Notes under the pieces: generated by a model
What the model was told of the DNA's origin: nothing
Databases searched by the model: none
Seen by the model: only the letters and a program-made list of their open reading frames with translations
Shown: positions 1 to 9,148 of the stretch, in pieces
Layout of the letters: the number at the start of each line of letters is the position of its first letter
Position numbering within the stretch: position 1 is the first letter of the stretch
Made by a program: the position numbers and the translations under genes
DNA from: a virus
IMG/VR virus record: IMGVR_UViG_3300045051_000794
Coordinates: 1-50,229 of that record
DNA: 50,229 bases
Reading direction: 5' to 3' (one strand)

Positions 1-169
1 ATCTTGCGCCGTTTCCCACCGCCACCCCGCGCGTTCAACATATACTTGATTGATTCGATTTTCTCTTCGCGCGGCGCAGTGGCGCGCGGCCTCGTTGCGG
101 CTTGTGAGTGCTCGATTGTGAGTGCGCGCGCACGCTTGACGGATGTCGGCGGCAGCATACATTCGGGGC

Positions 170-2395
170 ATGGCGAAGACACGGAAGGCCGGGCCAAGCG
201 CTCGACCTGCTAAGCGTGCCGACGACGCGGCCGCCAGTCATCCGCCGAAGAGCCCACCCCCGCTCAAGGAATTCGTAGCGCATGGGGGGCACCGCGAGAG
301 CTCTCAGCGATACGAGCGCGAGCAGTCTGCCGCGCAAAAGAACGTAGAGATCCCTCAGCTCTCGCCCGAGCTGCGGGCGAAGCGGGAAGAACTCGAGCGC
401 GACGACGCGGCCTGGCTGCGTTTCTTCTTCGATCGCCCCGACATGTTCTGGTACGACTTCGTCCCCCAGCAGCGGCAGATGATCCGAGCTATTGCGCGCG
501 CGATCGAGTTCGGCGGCGACCAAGCGTTAGCGGCTTCGCGCGGCGAAGGGAAGACAAAGATCTCCGAGCGCATGCTGCTCAAGTACACGCTCCAGGGGAA
601 GCTCTCGTTCAGCGTGCTTTTCGCTGCAACTGGCTCGAAGGCGATCGATTCACTGCGCTCGATCAAGGACGAAGTCGAGTCAAACGATCTGCTCTGCCAA
701 TACTACCCCGAGATTTGCGTGCCTGTTCGGGCGCTCCAGAACACGCCAAACCGCGCTCACTATCAGACGGTATCGGGCTACCGGCACGACAACGGCGAGC
801 GGTTCGAACGACAGTCCTCAAAGTTCACCTGGTGCGGCGCGGAAATCTACTTTCCCAATGTGCCTGGGGCCCCGGCAGCTCGGGCGATCATTGCCACTCG
901 AGGCCTGGACTCCGAGGTCCGGGGCCTGAACAAACTCAATCAGCGCCCGCAGCTCGCCGTGATTGATGACCCCGACACGGAGGAGACGGTCAACTCGGAA
1001 GAGCAGGCGAAGAAGCTCGAAGAGCGCATTGATCGAGGTATTGCCGGATTGGGAAGTCAGCGCCGGCCTGTCGCTCGGGTGATGATCACGACACTGCAAC
1101 GCCGGGACTGCGTTTCGGCCTGGTACACCGATCCTTCGAGAAAGCACTCGTTCAAAGGGCGTCGCTATCGATTCCTGGCTCGGGCGCCGGACCGGCAAGA
1201 CTTGTGGGAGGAATACATCTCGCTTTGGCGAGCAAACCTTCAGGCTCGCGACGAGAACGGCGAGTTCATCGACGAGCATGCTCGCGGCGCGCACCGGTAT
1301 TTTCTCGAGCACTTCGATGCCATGGTGGCAGGCGGAGAAGTGGCGAATCCGCATCGATTCAATCCCCGGCGACTCGAAGACGGTACGCAGCTCGAAGTAT
1401 GCGCGTTGCAGTCGTATTACAACCTGGTCGCTCGCTACGGCCCCGAGGCGGTGCAGACCGAATACGACAATGACCCACCCGAGGAGTCCGGGCCGATCGA
1501 GTCCGGAATCACCGCTCGACGCATCCAAAAGCGACTTTCCGGATATCCGCAGCGAATCGTTCCGCCGGGCTGCACGGTGCTGGTTCAAGGCATGGATATC
1601 AAGAAGCCTGGCGGGCACTGGGTGGTTAGGGCGTGGCGCCCGGACTGCACTGGCTTCACGATCGATTACGGCTTCCACGAATCGCACGGGACCACCTACG
1701 GATCAGAGGACGGGGTCGAGGCGGCCGTCATGCGAGTCATTCTCGAGCGCATGGAGTATGTACGCGAGAATCCCTACCTCGACGTAGAAGGCCATGCTGT
1801 TCCAGTCGCCCTGACCCTCGTTGATTCTGGCTGGAAGTCCCAAGCCGTCTATGACGCGTGCGCACGCGCCGGGCTCGGCATTTTGCCGTCGAAGGGTATT
1901 GGGCGATCCAATGGATGTATCCAGCCCAATTTCCACGACGTGTGGAAGCGCACGCCAGACCGGAAACCCGGCGACGGCTGGTTTATGACTCGGCAGTCTG
2001 GCCGCGTGTGGCTGGTCAACTGCGATACCGACCGTTGGAAGTCGTTCGAGCACGAACGGTGGATGACTTCGATCGAAAAGCCTGGTGCCTTTTCGGTGTT
2101 CGGAGTCGTTCCAGGGACCGAGGGACGATTGAGCGACGACGAGCGCTGCCACCACTCCTACGCGCACCACCTGGTCGCCGAAGTGGAAGTGGAAGAGGAG
2201 ATCAAAGGCAGGATCATTCGCCACTTCAAGGCGAAAAGCACTCGCAACCACTATCTCGACGCAAGTTATCTCACGTGCGTCGCTGCCAACATGAAGGGAA
2301 TCGTGTTACCGACTGCCAGAGGGACGGCGTCTTTAGGCGCGAAGCTCCCCCCGAATTCAAGGCCCTCGATCGCGCAGGTCGCGGGAAGGAAGTAG
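170..2395 (+). CDS. terL: Phage terminase large subunit
   Basis: Packaging motor: the ATPase pumps DNA into the prohead and the nuclease cuts it. A Walker A-like SRGEGKT lies near residues 123-129 and a Walker B-like LAVIDDPD near residues 261-268. The C-terminal half begins an RNase H-like nuclease with GMDIKKPGG, whose Asp is a likely metal ligand. The 741 aa length is long for TerL but within the range of large variants. The ATG at 170 (MAKTRK) is preferred over an in-frame ATG at 143. No separate small terminase gene is recognisable upstream. It heads the structural operon, followed by connector, portal and capsid genes, as in many siphoviruses. Confidence 0.9.
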   Translation: MAKTRKAGPSARPAKRADDAAASHPPKSPPPLKEFVAHGGHRESSQRYEREQSAAQKNVEIPQLSPELRAKREELERDDAAWLRFFFDRPDMFWYDFVPQQRQMIRAIARAIEFGGDQALAASRGEGKTKISERMLLKYTLQGKLSFSVLFAATGSKAIDSLRSIKDEVESNDLLCQYYPEICVPVRALQNTPNRAHYQTVSGYRHDNGERFERQSSKFTWCGAEIYFPNVPGAPAARAIIATRGLDSEVRGLNKLNQRPQLAVIDDPDTEETVNSEEQAKKLEERIDRGIAGLGSQRRPVARVMITTLQRRDCVSAWYTDPSRKHSFKGRRYRFLARAPDRQDLWEEYISLWRANLQARDENGEFIDEHARGAHRYFLEHFDAMVAGGEVANPHRFNPRRLEDGTQLEVCALQSYYNLVARYGPEAVQTEYDNDPPEESGPIESGITARRIQKRLSGYPQRIVPPGCTVLVQGMDIKKPGGHWVVRAWRPDCTGFTIDYGFHESHGTTYGSEDGVEAAVMRVILERMEYVRENPYLDVEGHAVPVALTLVDSGWKSQAVYDACARAGLGILPSKGIGRSNGCIQPNFHDVWKRTPDRKPGDGWFMTRQSGRVWLVNCDTDRWKSFEHERWMTSIEKPGAFSVFGVVPGTEGRLSDDERCHHSYAHHLVAEVEVEEEIKGRIIRHFKAKSTRNHYLDASYLTCVAANMKGIVLPTARGTASLGAKLPPNSRPSIAQVAGRK

Positions 2396-2433
2396 TTGTC
2401 TGTTCGTTTCATTTCACCGAGAAGGAGAGAGAG

Positions 2434-2796
2434 ATGTCTGATCCTAACAGCAGGCCAACGATGGCCGCGGTCGCCGGGCGAGGCGCTCGTGTTGTTTGTC
2501 CAACGTGCGGCGGTACCGACATGCGCCCCCTTGGGGCGTCGCTCGGCCCCAATGGCGAGGTACGTGATCGCCGGCACTGTCGGGCGTGCGGCTGGGCTGG
2601 CGTGGTCGTCGCGCCTGTCGTGGACGCGGAGGAGGACGAGTCAACGGCGCCACCTGAGGCCGAAGGCCAGGATGCGCCGCCGGCGAAGGCTCCCGCCCGA
2701 CGTCGAGTGGCGAAGCCGAAGGCGGTTGAACAGCCGTCGGACGCGACGAGCGAAGATGTTCCCGAAGGTATCCACTTCGCGGAGTCGGATAACTAA
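2434..2796 (+). CDS. Small zinc-ribbon protein
   Basis: A 120 aa protein of unknown role between terminase and portal. Residues about 17-50 carry a CPTCGG...CRACGW pair of Cys motifs, a typical zinc ribbon. A Glu/Pro/Ala-rich tail with a basic RRRVAKPK patch follows. It has a good Shine-Dalgarno (GAAGGAGAGAG) just before the ATG. The stop codon overlaps the next start (TAATG), suggesting translational coupling. It could be a packaging accessory or DNA-binding protein; the sequence does not decide this. Confidence 0.6.
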   Translation: MSDPNSRPTMAAVAGRGARVVCPTCGGTDMRPLGASLGPNGEVRDRRHCRACGWAGVVVAPVVDAEEDESTAPPEAEGQDAPPAKAPARRRVAKPKAVEQPSDATSEDVPEGIHFAESDN

Positions 2797-2999
2797 TGGA
2801 TTCCATTCCCCACGACAACGATGCGGCGTACGAGTGGGCGATGCGCAACAGTCCCATCGTCCACTCGATGATGCGGGCTGGAAGCACGGACAGGCAAATC
2901 ATCGGGGCCCTGATCAGAGCGTATCACGGTCTCATTGAGGAGAACGTCGACCTGCACTTGCGGAGGCGTCGCTTGACAAAACCTGTCAAATCTGAATGA
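2796..2999 (+). CDS. Hypothetical 67 aa protein
   Basis: Its start overlaps the stop of the zinc-ribbon gene. The product is mostly helical by composition, with a basic RRRRLTKPVK end. I do not recognise the family. Its place between the terminase and the terminator-like hairpin at 3092 suggests it is the last gene of a short packaging operon. Confidence 0.5.
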   Translation: MDSIPHDNDAAYEWAMRNSPIVHSMMRAGSTDRQIIGALIRAYHGLIEENVDLHLRRRRLTKPVKSE

Positions 3000-3091
3000 T
3001 TGCCAACATCATCCCAGGGGTGCGACCACGGTTGCACTCGGCACAGCAGGGCCGGCCAGCCCTTCGAGATGCCGCATACATCGAGCCTTTG

Positions 3092-3127
3092 CGGGGTGCG
3101 ATCGTGATCGCACCCCGTTTTCTTTTT
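3092..3127 (+). terminator. Intrinsic terminator
   Basis: A perfect 12-bp inverted repeat, CGGGGTGCGATC and GATCGCACCCCG with a 2-nt centre, is followed by TTTTCTTTTT. This is the clearest rho-independent terminator in the window. It separates the packaging genes from the portal operon. Confidence 0.8.
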
Positions 3128-3143
3128 GGCGGCTCGGTGGCTC

Positions 3144-3353
3144 ATGGCGGACAAGCCGACGACGGTCGAAGAGCAGATCGAACGGACCGCGATCGATGGC
3201 ATTCAAAGTGCCACGACTCAAGGGCAATCCGTTACGAAGCAATCGATCTCGGAGTTGATCGAGGCTGACAAGTACCTCCAGGGCAAGACGGCGCAGAAGC
3301 GTAACCACCTGGGCGTGTTCATGCGCAAGATCGTGCCGGGAGGGTGCGGATGA
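3144..3353 (+). CDS. Small head-tail joining (gpW-like) protein
   Basis: A 69 aa protein directly upstream of the portal, the usual place of lambda gpW-type connectors. The C-terminal part (SISELIEADKYL) resembles the gpW pattern of a short helix before the portal gene. Identification rests on position and size plus that weak similarity. ATG 3144 is chosen because upstream codons lie inside the terminator hairpin's T tract. The stop overlaps the portal ATG (ATGA). Confidence 0.5.
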   Translation: MADKPTTVEEQIERTAIDGIQSATTQGQSVTKQSISELIEADKYLQGKTAQKRNHLGVFMRKIVPGGCG

Positions 3354-6205
3354 TCGCCCCGGCCGCCAATCGCGTGGCTCCATTTCTTGTGGATCAGTAC
3401 GGCGATCCCCTCCGATCTTCGCGCCCCTCTCCAAAGACTCGTCCCGAAGTGGTGCAGGTCCGCCGCACTCGATCGCCCGCCGAAGCCAGGGCCGCGGAAG
3501 TCCACGCGAGCTACGACGCGGCGCGTGACACCGACGAGTTCAAGAACTACTGGGCCAACGCCGACCACCTCGACGCCGATTCGGCCAACAGCAAGCCAGT
3601 TCGCAAGAAGCTGGTATCGCGATCGCGATACGAAGCCGGGTCGAATGGCTTCGTCGATGGCATGTACCAGACCCATGCGAATTACTTGGTTCGCAAGGGT
3701 CCGAAGTTGCGAATGAAGACGATCAGCCGCGAATTCAATACGGCGGTCGAGGCTGAGTTCGCCAAATGGTCGAAGGCCACGCTGTGGCGTCGCAAGCTGT
3801 GGTGCATGGCGCACGCCAAGATCCAGGACGGCGAAGGATTCGGCTTGGTCCAGACCAACCCGAAACTCCGCCACCCGGTCAAGTTGGACGTTTGCTTGAT
3901 CGAGACGGAGCAGTGTTCGACGCCGCAACTGCCGTGGGGCGTCAAGGGCTACATCGACGGGGTCAAGTTCGACGAGTGGGGAAACCCCGAGCACTACGAC
4001 ATCCTGCCGTACCACCCCGGCGGACAGTGGCGGACGATGCAGTACAACCAGCCGGATCCCGTGCCGGCCAAGTTCGTCTTGCACTGGTTCACGCTGCGGC
4101 GTCCTCAACAGCACCGCGGAGTCCCCGAGCTGCGGTCGACGCTTAACGTTGGCGCGGCTTCTCGGCGATGGCGCGAAGCTACGATCGCGGCCGCCGAGAC
4201 CGCGGCTGACTTGTCGATTCTGCTGCGGACGCAGCTCAACCCCAATAGCGACTCCGACCTCGACCCGCTGCGGCCGTTTACTTCGCTCCCGATTGAGAAG
4301 CGCACCATGATGGCGCTCGCTCAGGGTTGGGAACCGTTCCAGATGCGGGCGGAGCACCCTGGCACCGACTATCGCGGGTTCCTGCGAAGCCAGATCAGCG
4401 AGCAATCGCGCCCGAAGTCGATGCCTCACAATCTCGCGGCGGCCGACTCCTCGGACCACAGCTACGCGTCGGGGCGCCTCGACTTCCAGCCCTATTACAT
4501 GGGGCTCGACAACGAGCGCGAAGACGCGAATGAGTTGGTACTCGAGCCGCTCTTCCGGTTGTGGTGGGCGGAGGCCAAGTGGCGTTTCGGGTGGATTGGC
4601 GACGACGAGGAACCGCCCCCGCACGCCTGGGACTGGGGGCCTCACCCGCCGATCGATCAGCTCACCGACGTCCAGGCCAAGGATTCTCGGCTGAAAGACG
4701 GTCTGACGTCGCTGTCCGCTCTCTACGCCGAAGACGGCGAAGACTTCGAGGACGCCCTCGAGGTGATGGCCAAGGACTACGGCAAGACCACCGACGAGAT
4801 GCGTCAGATTTTGTGCGACGCAATCTTCAACGTGCAGGGCCAGCAGGCGACGATGCTCCAGGCGCGCGGAGGCGCCTCGCCTACGCCGAGTGGCGGATTC
4901 CCCGACGGTTTTGGCGATCGACTGGCCGAGCGGCTTGCCGACAATCAAGCGAACTCGGAGGATTCCGCCGCGGGCGCTGATCCTGGGGCCTTGGCCGCCG
5001 ATTACGACCCCCGACAGCCTCGCGACGACGGCGGCCGGTGGACCGAGTCGGGCCGCGGTGGCGGTTCGCGGGGGAAGGCCAATCGCAATCGCAGTGGAGC
5101 ATCGGCGAGATACAACCGAAGTGCTCGCGTTGCGACTCGGTCGACGACTTCGCTTGCGGGCATCGGCAAGATGTCGGCCGATCTTCATACCGTTCGCTCG
5201 CTGAACCCGACTCAATTGCGATCCCCCTTGATCGTCAAGCGAGTCGGGGGGCGGGATTACGTGGTCGACGGACGGCGCCGCGCGGCGGGGATCATGCGTT
5301 GGTCGCTCGAGAACCGCGTCAATCCTTCGAAGATCGACATTCCCGTCCTGGTTGTTCACGACGACCGACTTGCGGCGGATGTCTCGAGCCGCTCGAAGGC
5401 CGTTCGAACGGCGGCGCTGCAAGAGGTCTACAAGGCGGCGAACGAGCCCGAGCCGCGTCAATCGATCGGCCGTCGGGCCGTCGAAAAGCTGAAAAAGATT
5501 GCCGGTAAGGCTGCCCGCGGAACTGCGAGCCTGGCGAAAGATGTGTACCGACAGGCAATCCAAACGACCGTTGAAGACCTCGCAACAGGTCGTTCGAGCG
5601 GGTTTTCCAAGACTTTCGCCAAAGCGGCGACCAATGCCTCGCTTGACCAAGCCAGGGCCCGCGTTGCCAAGGCCGTCGGCGTAAACCTCCAGAAGGTCGA
5701 ACGGGCCGTCCAGCGAGTCGATCGAGTCGATAGCCAACAGGCTCGCGCGATCGAACGCGAGCGGTCGCGGGACTTCAATCAGCAGGCAAGGGAGAAGGCG
5801 ATTGCCGAGCGCCGAGCGGCGGCCGAAGCAGACCGGGCGCAACGCAAAGCCGACTCGGAAAGGCGGCAAGCTGATCGCAAGGCAGCTTCCGAGCAGGCCA
5901 AAGCTGAACGCGAGGCCTCGAGGCAATCGAAGAAGTCTGAGCGGCTGAAGACGATCGCCGAACGCAATGCGGCGAAGAAAGCCGCGAGCGAAGCTCGAAA
6001 GCAAGCGATTGCCGATCGAAAGGCGGCGGCAGAGGCCGAAAAGAGCGCTCGCCGCACTGAGCGACTACAAGGCCGGCTCGTTCGCGCGAAGTTGCTGCAA
6101 GACAAACTCGACAAAAAACGCGAACGGGCCGAACGCATTCGTCGCGAGCGAGAAGAGCGCGCGGCCAAGAAGGCAACGAAGGGGGTGGGCGATGGCAAAG
6201 CGTAA
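3350..6205 (+). CDS. Lambda-type portal protein with ParB-like and coiled-coil C-terminal extension
   Basis: Forms the dodecameric portal vertex through which DNA enters and leaves the capsid. Residues 1-500 match the lambda-family portal pattern (for example RSRYEAGSNGF, then VCLIETEQC and FTLRRPQQHRGVP). The protein is 951 aa, nearly twice the usual portal. Residues about 550-575 hold a QPRDDGGRW motif followed by Gly/Arg-rich sequence. About residues 606-650 resemble a ParB-type nuclease fold with YVVDGRRRAAG. Residues about 800-945 are a very charged Ala/Arg/Glu/Lys coiled coil. Start ATG 3350 overlaps the preceding stop. The extension may be internal scaffold or DNA-binding sequence; that is inference. 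Confidence 0.85.
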   Translation: MIAPAANRVAPFLVDQYGDPLRSSRPSPKTRPEVVQVRRTRSPAEARAAEVHASYDAARDTDEFKNYWANADHLDADSANSKPVRKKLVSRSRYEAGSNGFVDGMYQTHANYLVRKGPKLRMKTISREFNTAVEAEFAKWSKATLWRRKLWCMAHAKIQDGEGFGLVQTNPKLRHPVKLDVCLIETEQCSTPQLPWGVKGYIDGVKFDEWGNPEHYDILPYHPGGQWRTMQYNQPDPVPAKFVLHWFTLRRPQQHRGVPELRSTLNVGAASRRWREATIAAAETAADLSILLRTQLNPNSDSDLDPLRPFTSLPIEKRTMMALAQGWEPFQMRAEHPGTDYRGFLRSQISEQSRPKSMPHNLAAADSSDHSYASGRLDFQPYYMGLDNEREDANELVLEPLFRLWWAEAKWRFGWIGDDEEPPPHAWDWGPHPPIDQLTDVQAKDSRLKDGLTSLSALYAEDGEDFEDALEVMAKDYGKTTDEMRQILCDAIFNVQGQQATMLQARGGASPTPSGGFPDGFGDRLAERLADNQANSEDSAAGADPGALAADYDPRQPRDDGGRWTESGRGGGSRGKANRNRSGASARYNRSARVATRSTTSLAGIGKMSADLHTVRSLNPTQLRSPLIVKRVGGRDYVVDGRRRAAGIMRWSLENRVNPSKIDIPVLVVHDDRLAADVSSRSKAVRTAALQEVYKAANEPEPRQSIGRRAVEKLKKIAGKAARGTASLAKDVYRQAIQTTVEDLATGRSSGFSKTFAKAATNASLDQARARVAKAVGVNLQKVERAVQRVDRVDSQQARAIERERSRDFNQQAREKAIAERRAAAEADRAQRKADSERRQADRKAASEQAKAEREASRQSKKSERLKTIAERNAAKKAASEARKQAIADRKAAAEAEKSARRTERLQGRLVRAKLLQDKLDKKRERAERIRREREERAAKKATKGVGDGKA

Positions 6206-9047
6206 AGTGGAACCGATTCTCGCCTACGATCCGAACCAGCCTCGCGATAGCAGCGGTCGTTTCGGCAGTGGTGGTGGATCGACGGCTTCCAAGATTGGCT
6301 ACGCCGCCGCGGGAGCTGCGGCTGGCGCGGCGGCGGTCGTCGGGGGGATCGCGCTTCGCAAGAAGCTCCGCAAGGTTGCGACTCGGATGCTTCGCAAGGA
6401 CCTGGCGAAGTTCCATCAATCGGCGCGGCGCCAAGATCGCGCGAAGCGGCACGCAATGGGACAGACGGCGAGATGGTCTGGAAGCTTGCCAAGAAAGTCG
6501 TCTCTATGGAAGACGATCGTTGAGAAGAGCGGACTTGCGGCGAACGCAAACGATCCGAACGCCATCCTCGCGTACTCCCGCGATCAGTCTCGTGATCGCG
6601 AGGGGCAATTTGCCTCTGGTGGCGGAAGGTCGCCAACAATTGGCGAGCGAGTCGGGTCGGCCGCGAAGACTGCCGCGGCGTACACGGCCGCTTCCTTGGG
6701 TGGGATGGCTGCGGGCTATGTCGGCGGCCACCTTCTCGGCAAGGCGCTTCGCGCCAAGTTCATGCGGCGGAAGGCCAAAGTTCGGAAGGCATTGGACCGT
6801 GCGTCTGGCGTCGTGCCGGGCAGTGTTTCGTCGTCGACGTGGACGCGTGCGTCTTCCGGCGCCCTGAAGGCCTCCGCGGTCTCGTCGCTCCACGAGATCT
6901 ACGCGGAGGTCGCCGAGGACGTAGTTCTCGAGGCGGCGGCGATTGAGGACGGCAAGCCCGCGGGCCCCCCGAAGTTCAATATCCTGGCGTACAACGGCGG
7001 GCTCTTGTCCGTCGCGAAGTACGATCTCCCGGTCGTGCTCGACATCGACGGGATCACGTTCGCGAAATCGATCTCCGCGAACATGCACCACGACAAAACG
7101 ATGATCGTGGGGCACGTCACCGAAAAGGAAAAGGACGGGAAGCACGTCCGTCTTAAGGGCCTGGTGTCCGGTACCGGACCGGCCGCAAAAGAAGTCTTGG
7201 GGAACGCCGCTAACGGCTACCCCTGGAAGGCGTCGATCGAGGCGGTCCCGACTCGACGCGTGAAGCTGGTGAACGTCGGCGAGACCGCGACAGTCAACGG
7301 GCAGCGGATCGAGGGACCGTTCTACCTCGCGCCGAAGTCGAAGCTGTTCGGGATCGCGTTCACGCCGCGCGGTGCGGACGAGGATACGCAAGTTCAGATC
7401 GCGGCGGCCGCAACGGACGCCCAAGGTAAGGAGGATAGTTCGATGGACTTTGAAGCGTTTTGTCGCGAACAGGGCTTTGATCCGGCCGCGCTGAGCGATC
7501 AGCAAAAGGCGTTCTTGCAGGACGTATTCGACGCCCTTCAGGGCGGTGATGGCGAAGGCGAAGGAGACCCCGGTGCGGGCGGCGCGCCGCCTCCGGCCGG
7601 CGCCAAGGGTCAGCAGATGGCGGCCGATGCGTTCGACGTGGACGACATCAAGGCCGAGCACTCCAACCACATGGCGGAGCTCGAAGCGGTCTTCGCCGAG
7701 CATGAGGGCGACATCAAGGCGGACAAGTTCGCCGCGATTCGCGCCGAAGCGACGTCGAAGGCGAAATCGCTGAAGACGACCGCCCTCAAGGAACGGTGGC
7801 CGACCGTGAGATACCAAGCGGAATTGATCCGAGCGCAAGCCGACACGCGCGTGAAGTTGGTGCAGGCCGAGCGACCGACCGGACCCGCGATTCATGCGGT
7901 CGAGCACGACGTTTCCGGTCCGGTGATCGAGGCGGCGTTGTCCGCGACGCTTGGGCTTCCGGGGTACGAAAAGGCGTACAAGCCGGAAGTGCTCGACATC
8001 GCGCATCGGGACTTCCGGAACATCTCGCTGCACCAAGCGATGATCATCTGCGCGGAGGCCAATGGGTACCATCGCCGGGAATTCCGAGTCACGACGGGGA
8101 ACATCCGCGAGATTTTGCGGTTTTCGATGGCGCCGGAAATTCACGCGGCTTCGACCCTGAGCCTTCCGGGGATCTTGTCGAACATCGCGAACAAGGAATT
8201 GCTGGCCGGGTATGACCTCGGCCCGCAATACTCCGTCTGGAAAAAGATCGCCCGCACCAAGTCGGTGAACGACTTCAAGGCGGTGACTTCGTACCGATTG
8301 AACGACAATTTCGAGTACGAGAAAGTCGGCGCGGATGGTCTAATCAAACACGGCAAGGTGAGCGAGGAATCGTACACCCGCCAGGCCCGTACGTACGCGA
8401 AGATGTTCACCCTTACCCGGCAGAACATCATCGACGACGACTTGGGCGCTCTGGACGAGATTCGCACGCGTCTCGGCGCCGGCTCGGCGCGAGCGTTCAC
8501 GAAGTTGTTCTGGACGACGTTCCTGAGCAATCTTGACCGCAACAGCACGACGTTCTTCAGTGCTGCGCGAGGAAACTACATTAGCGGCTCGACCACCAAC
8601 CTGGGGATCGACGGCGTCGGGCTCCAGCTCGGCATTGACGCGTTCAAGCTGCTGAAGACGCCCGAGGGGCAGCTCGCAGGTTACGAACCGACGATGATCT
8701 TGCACCCGCCGGCCTTGAGCGTTTCCGCGAAGAGGCTGTACACGGAGACCACTCCGACGCAGGCGAGCGAAGTGAACGTGTATGCGGGCAAGTACGAACC
8801 GGTCGAAGTGGTGTGGTTGCAGGATTCGACGATTGCCAACTACAGCACGACGGCTTGGTGGTTGATGACCGACCCGCGCATCATCGCCGCGATCGTTGTC
8901 TCGTTCCTCAACGGGCAGGAGTCGCCGACGGTCGAACAGGCGGAGGCGGATTTCAACACGCTCGGAATTCAGATGCGCGGGTACCACGACTTCGGCGTGG
9001 ACTTCGCCGATTGGCTGGCCGGGCTCAAGAGCAAGGGCGCAGCGTAA
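6192..9047 (+). CDS. Prohead protease / major capsid protein fusion
   Basis: A 951 aa polyprotein. Residues 1-230 contain two copies of a module made of a QPRD/QSRD-type motif, a GGG stretch and an Ala/Gly-rich hydrophobic segment. Residues about 260-400 look like a prohead protease (NANMHHDK-like stretch SANMHHDKTMIVGHV). Residues about 415-560 are a charged scaffold-like linker. Residues about 570-951 are the major capsid protein, resembling the Mu gpT/protease-fusion capsid family. It overlaps the end of the portal gene by 14 bp. A strong internal Shine-Dalgarno and ATG at 7443 could give a separate scaffold-capsid product. Confidence 0.8.
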   Translation: MAKRKVEPILAYDPNQPRDSSGRFGSGGGSTASKIGYAAAGAAAGAAAVVGGIALRKKLRKVATRMLRKDLAKFHQSARRQDRAKRHAMGQTARWSGSLPRKSSLWKTIVEKSGLAANANDPNAILAYSRDQSRDREGQFASGGGRSPTIGERVGSAAKTAAAYTAASLGGMAAGYVGGHLLGKALRAKFMRRKAKVRKALDRASGVVPGSVSSSTWTRASSGALKASAVSSLHEIYAEVAEDVVLEAAAIEDGKPAGPPKFNILAYNGGLLSVAKYDLPVVLDIDGITFAKSISANMHHDKTMIVGHVTEKEKDGKHVRLKGLVSGTGPAAKEVLGNAANGYPWKASIEAVPTRRVKLVNVGETATVNGQRIEGPFYLAPKSKLFGIAFTPRGADEDTQVQIAAAATDAQGKEDSSMDFEAFCREQGFDPAALSDQQKAFLQDVFDALQGGDGEGEGDPGAGGAPPPAGAKGQQMAADAFDVDDIKAEHSNHMAELEAVFAEHEGDIKADKFAAIRAEATSKAKSLKTTALKERWPTVRYQAELIRAQADTRVKLVQAERPTGPAIHAVEHDVSGPVIEAALSATLGLPGYEKAYKPEVLDIAHRDFRNISLHQAMIICAEANGYHRREFRVTTGNIREILRFSMAPEIHAASTLSLPGILSNIANKELLAGYDLGPQYSVWKKIARTKSVNDFKAVTSYRLNDNFEYEKVGADGLIKHGKVSEESYTRQARTYAKMFTLTRQNIIDDDLGALDEIRTRLGAGSARAFTKLFWTTFLSNLDRNSTTFFSAARGNYISGSTTNLGIDGVGLQLGIDAFKLLKTPEGQLAGYEPTMILHPPALSVSAKRLYTETTPTQASEVNVYAGKYEPVEVVWLQDSTIANYSTTAWWLMTDPRIIAAIVVSFLNGQESPTVEQAEADFNTLGIQMRGYHDFGVDFADWLAGLKSKGAA
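7428..7445 (+). promoter_or_regulatory. Internal ribosome binding site and in-frame start inside protease-capsid gene
   Basis: AAGGAGG at 7428-7434 sits 8 nt before an in-frame ATG at 7443, just after the protease-like region and before the scaffold-like linker. An optimal site placed exactly at a domain junction suggests a second product of about 534 aa (MDFEAFC...), analogous to nested protease/scaffold genes in lambda. Confidence 0.6.
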
Positions 9048-9085
9048 CCGTTGCGGCCGCGCAGGCCGCTTGAGAATCCACTCGC

Positions 9086-9110
9086 GGGGCCCTGCGGGGC
9101 CCCTGCTTTC
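9086..9110 (+). terminator. GC-rich hairpin, possible attenuator
   Basis: Arms GGGGCCC (9086-9092) and GGGCCCC (9097-9103) with loop TGCG are followed by TGCTTTC. The T tract is weak, so partial termination after the capsid gene, or mRNA protection, is more likely than full termination. Confidence 0.4.
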
Positions 9111-9148
9111 TCGTTTGACGATTCACTGTATTTCCCGGAGATTTTCCC

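Noticed and set aside
4-213. A 69-codon frame at the left edge as a small terminase.
   Set aside because: It overlaps the terminase large subunit in another frame, lacks an HTH or coiled coil and has no ribosome site.
3218-6004. A 928-codon open frame on the minus strand opposite the portal gene.
   Set aside because: The plus-strand product is a recognisable portal; high GC third positions keep the antisense frame open. The antisense translation shows no domain and is dominated by Arg/Leu/Gly.
6504-8228. A 574-codon minus-strand frame opposite the capsid gene, and similar frames at 8969-11062.
   Set aside because: They lie wholly opposite recognised structural genes and start and stop without ribosome sites or operon logic; typical GC-rich shadows.
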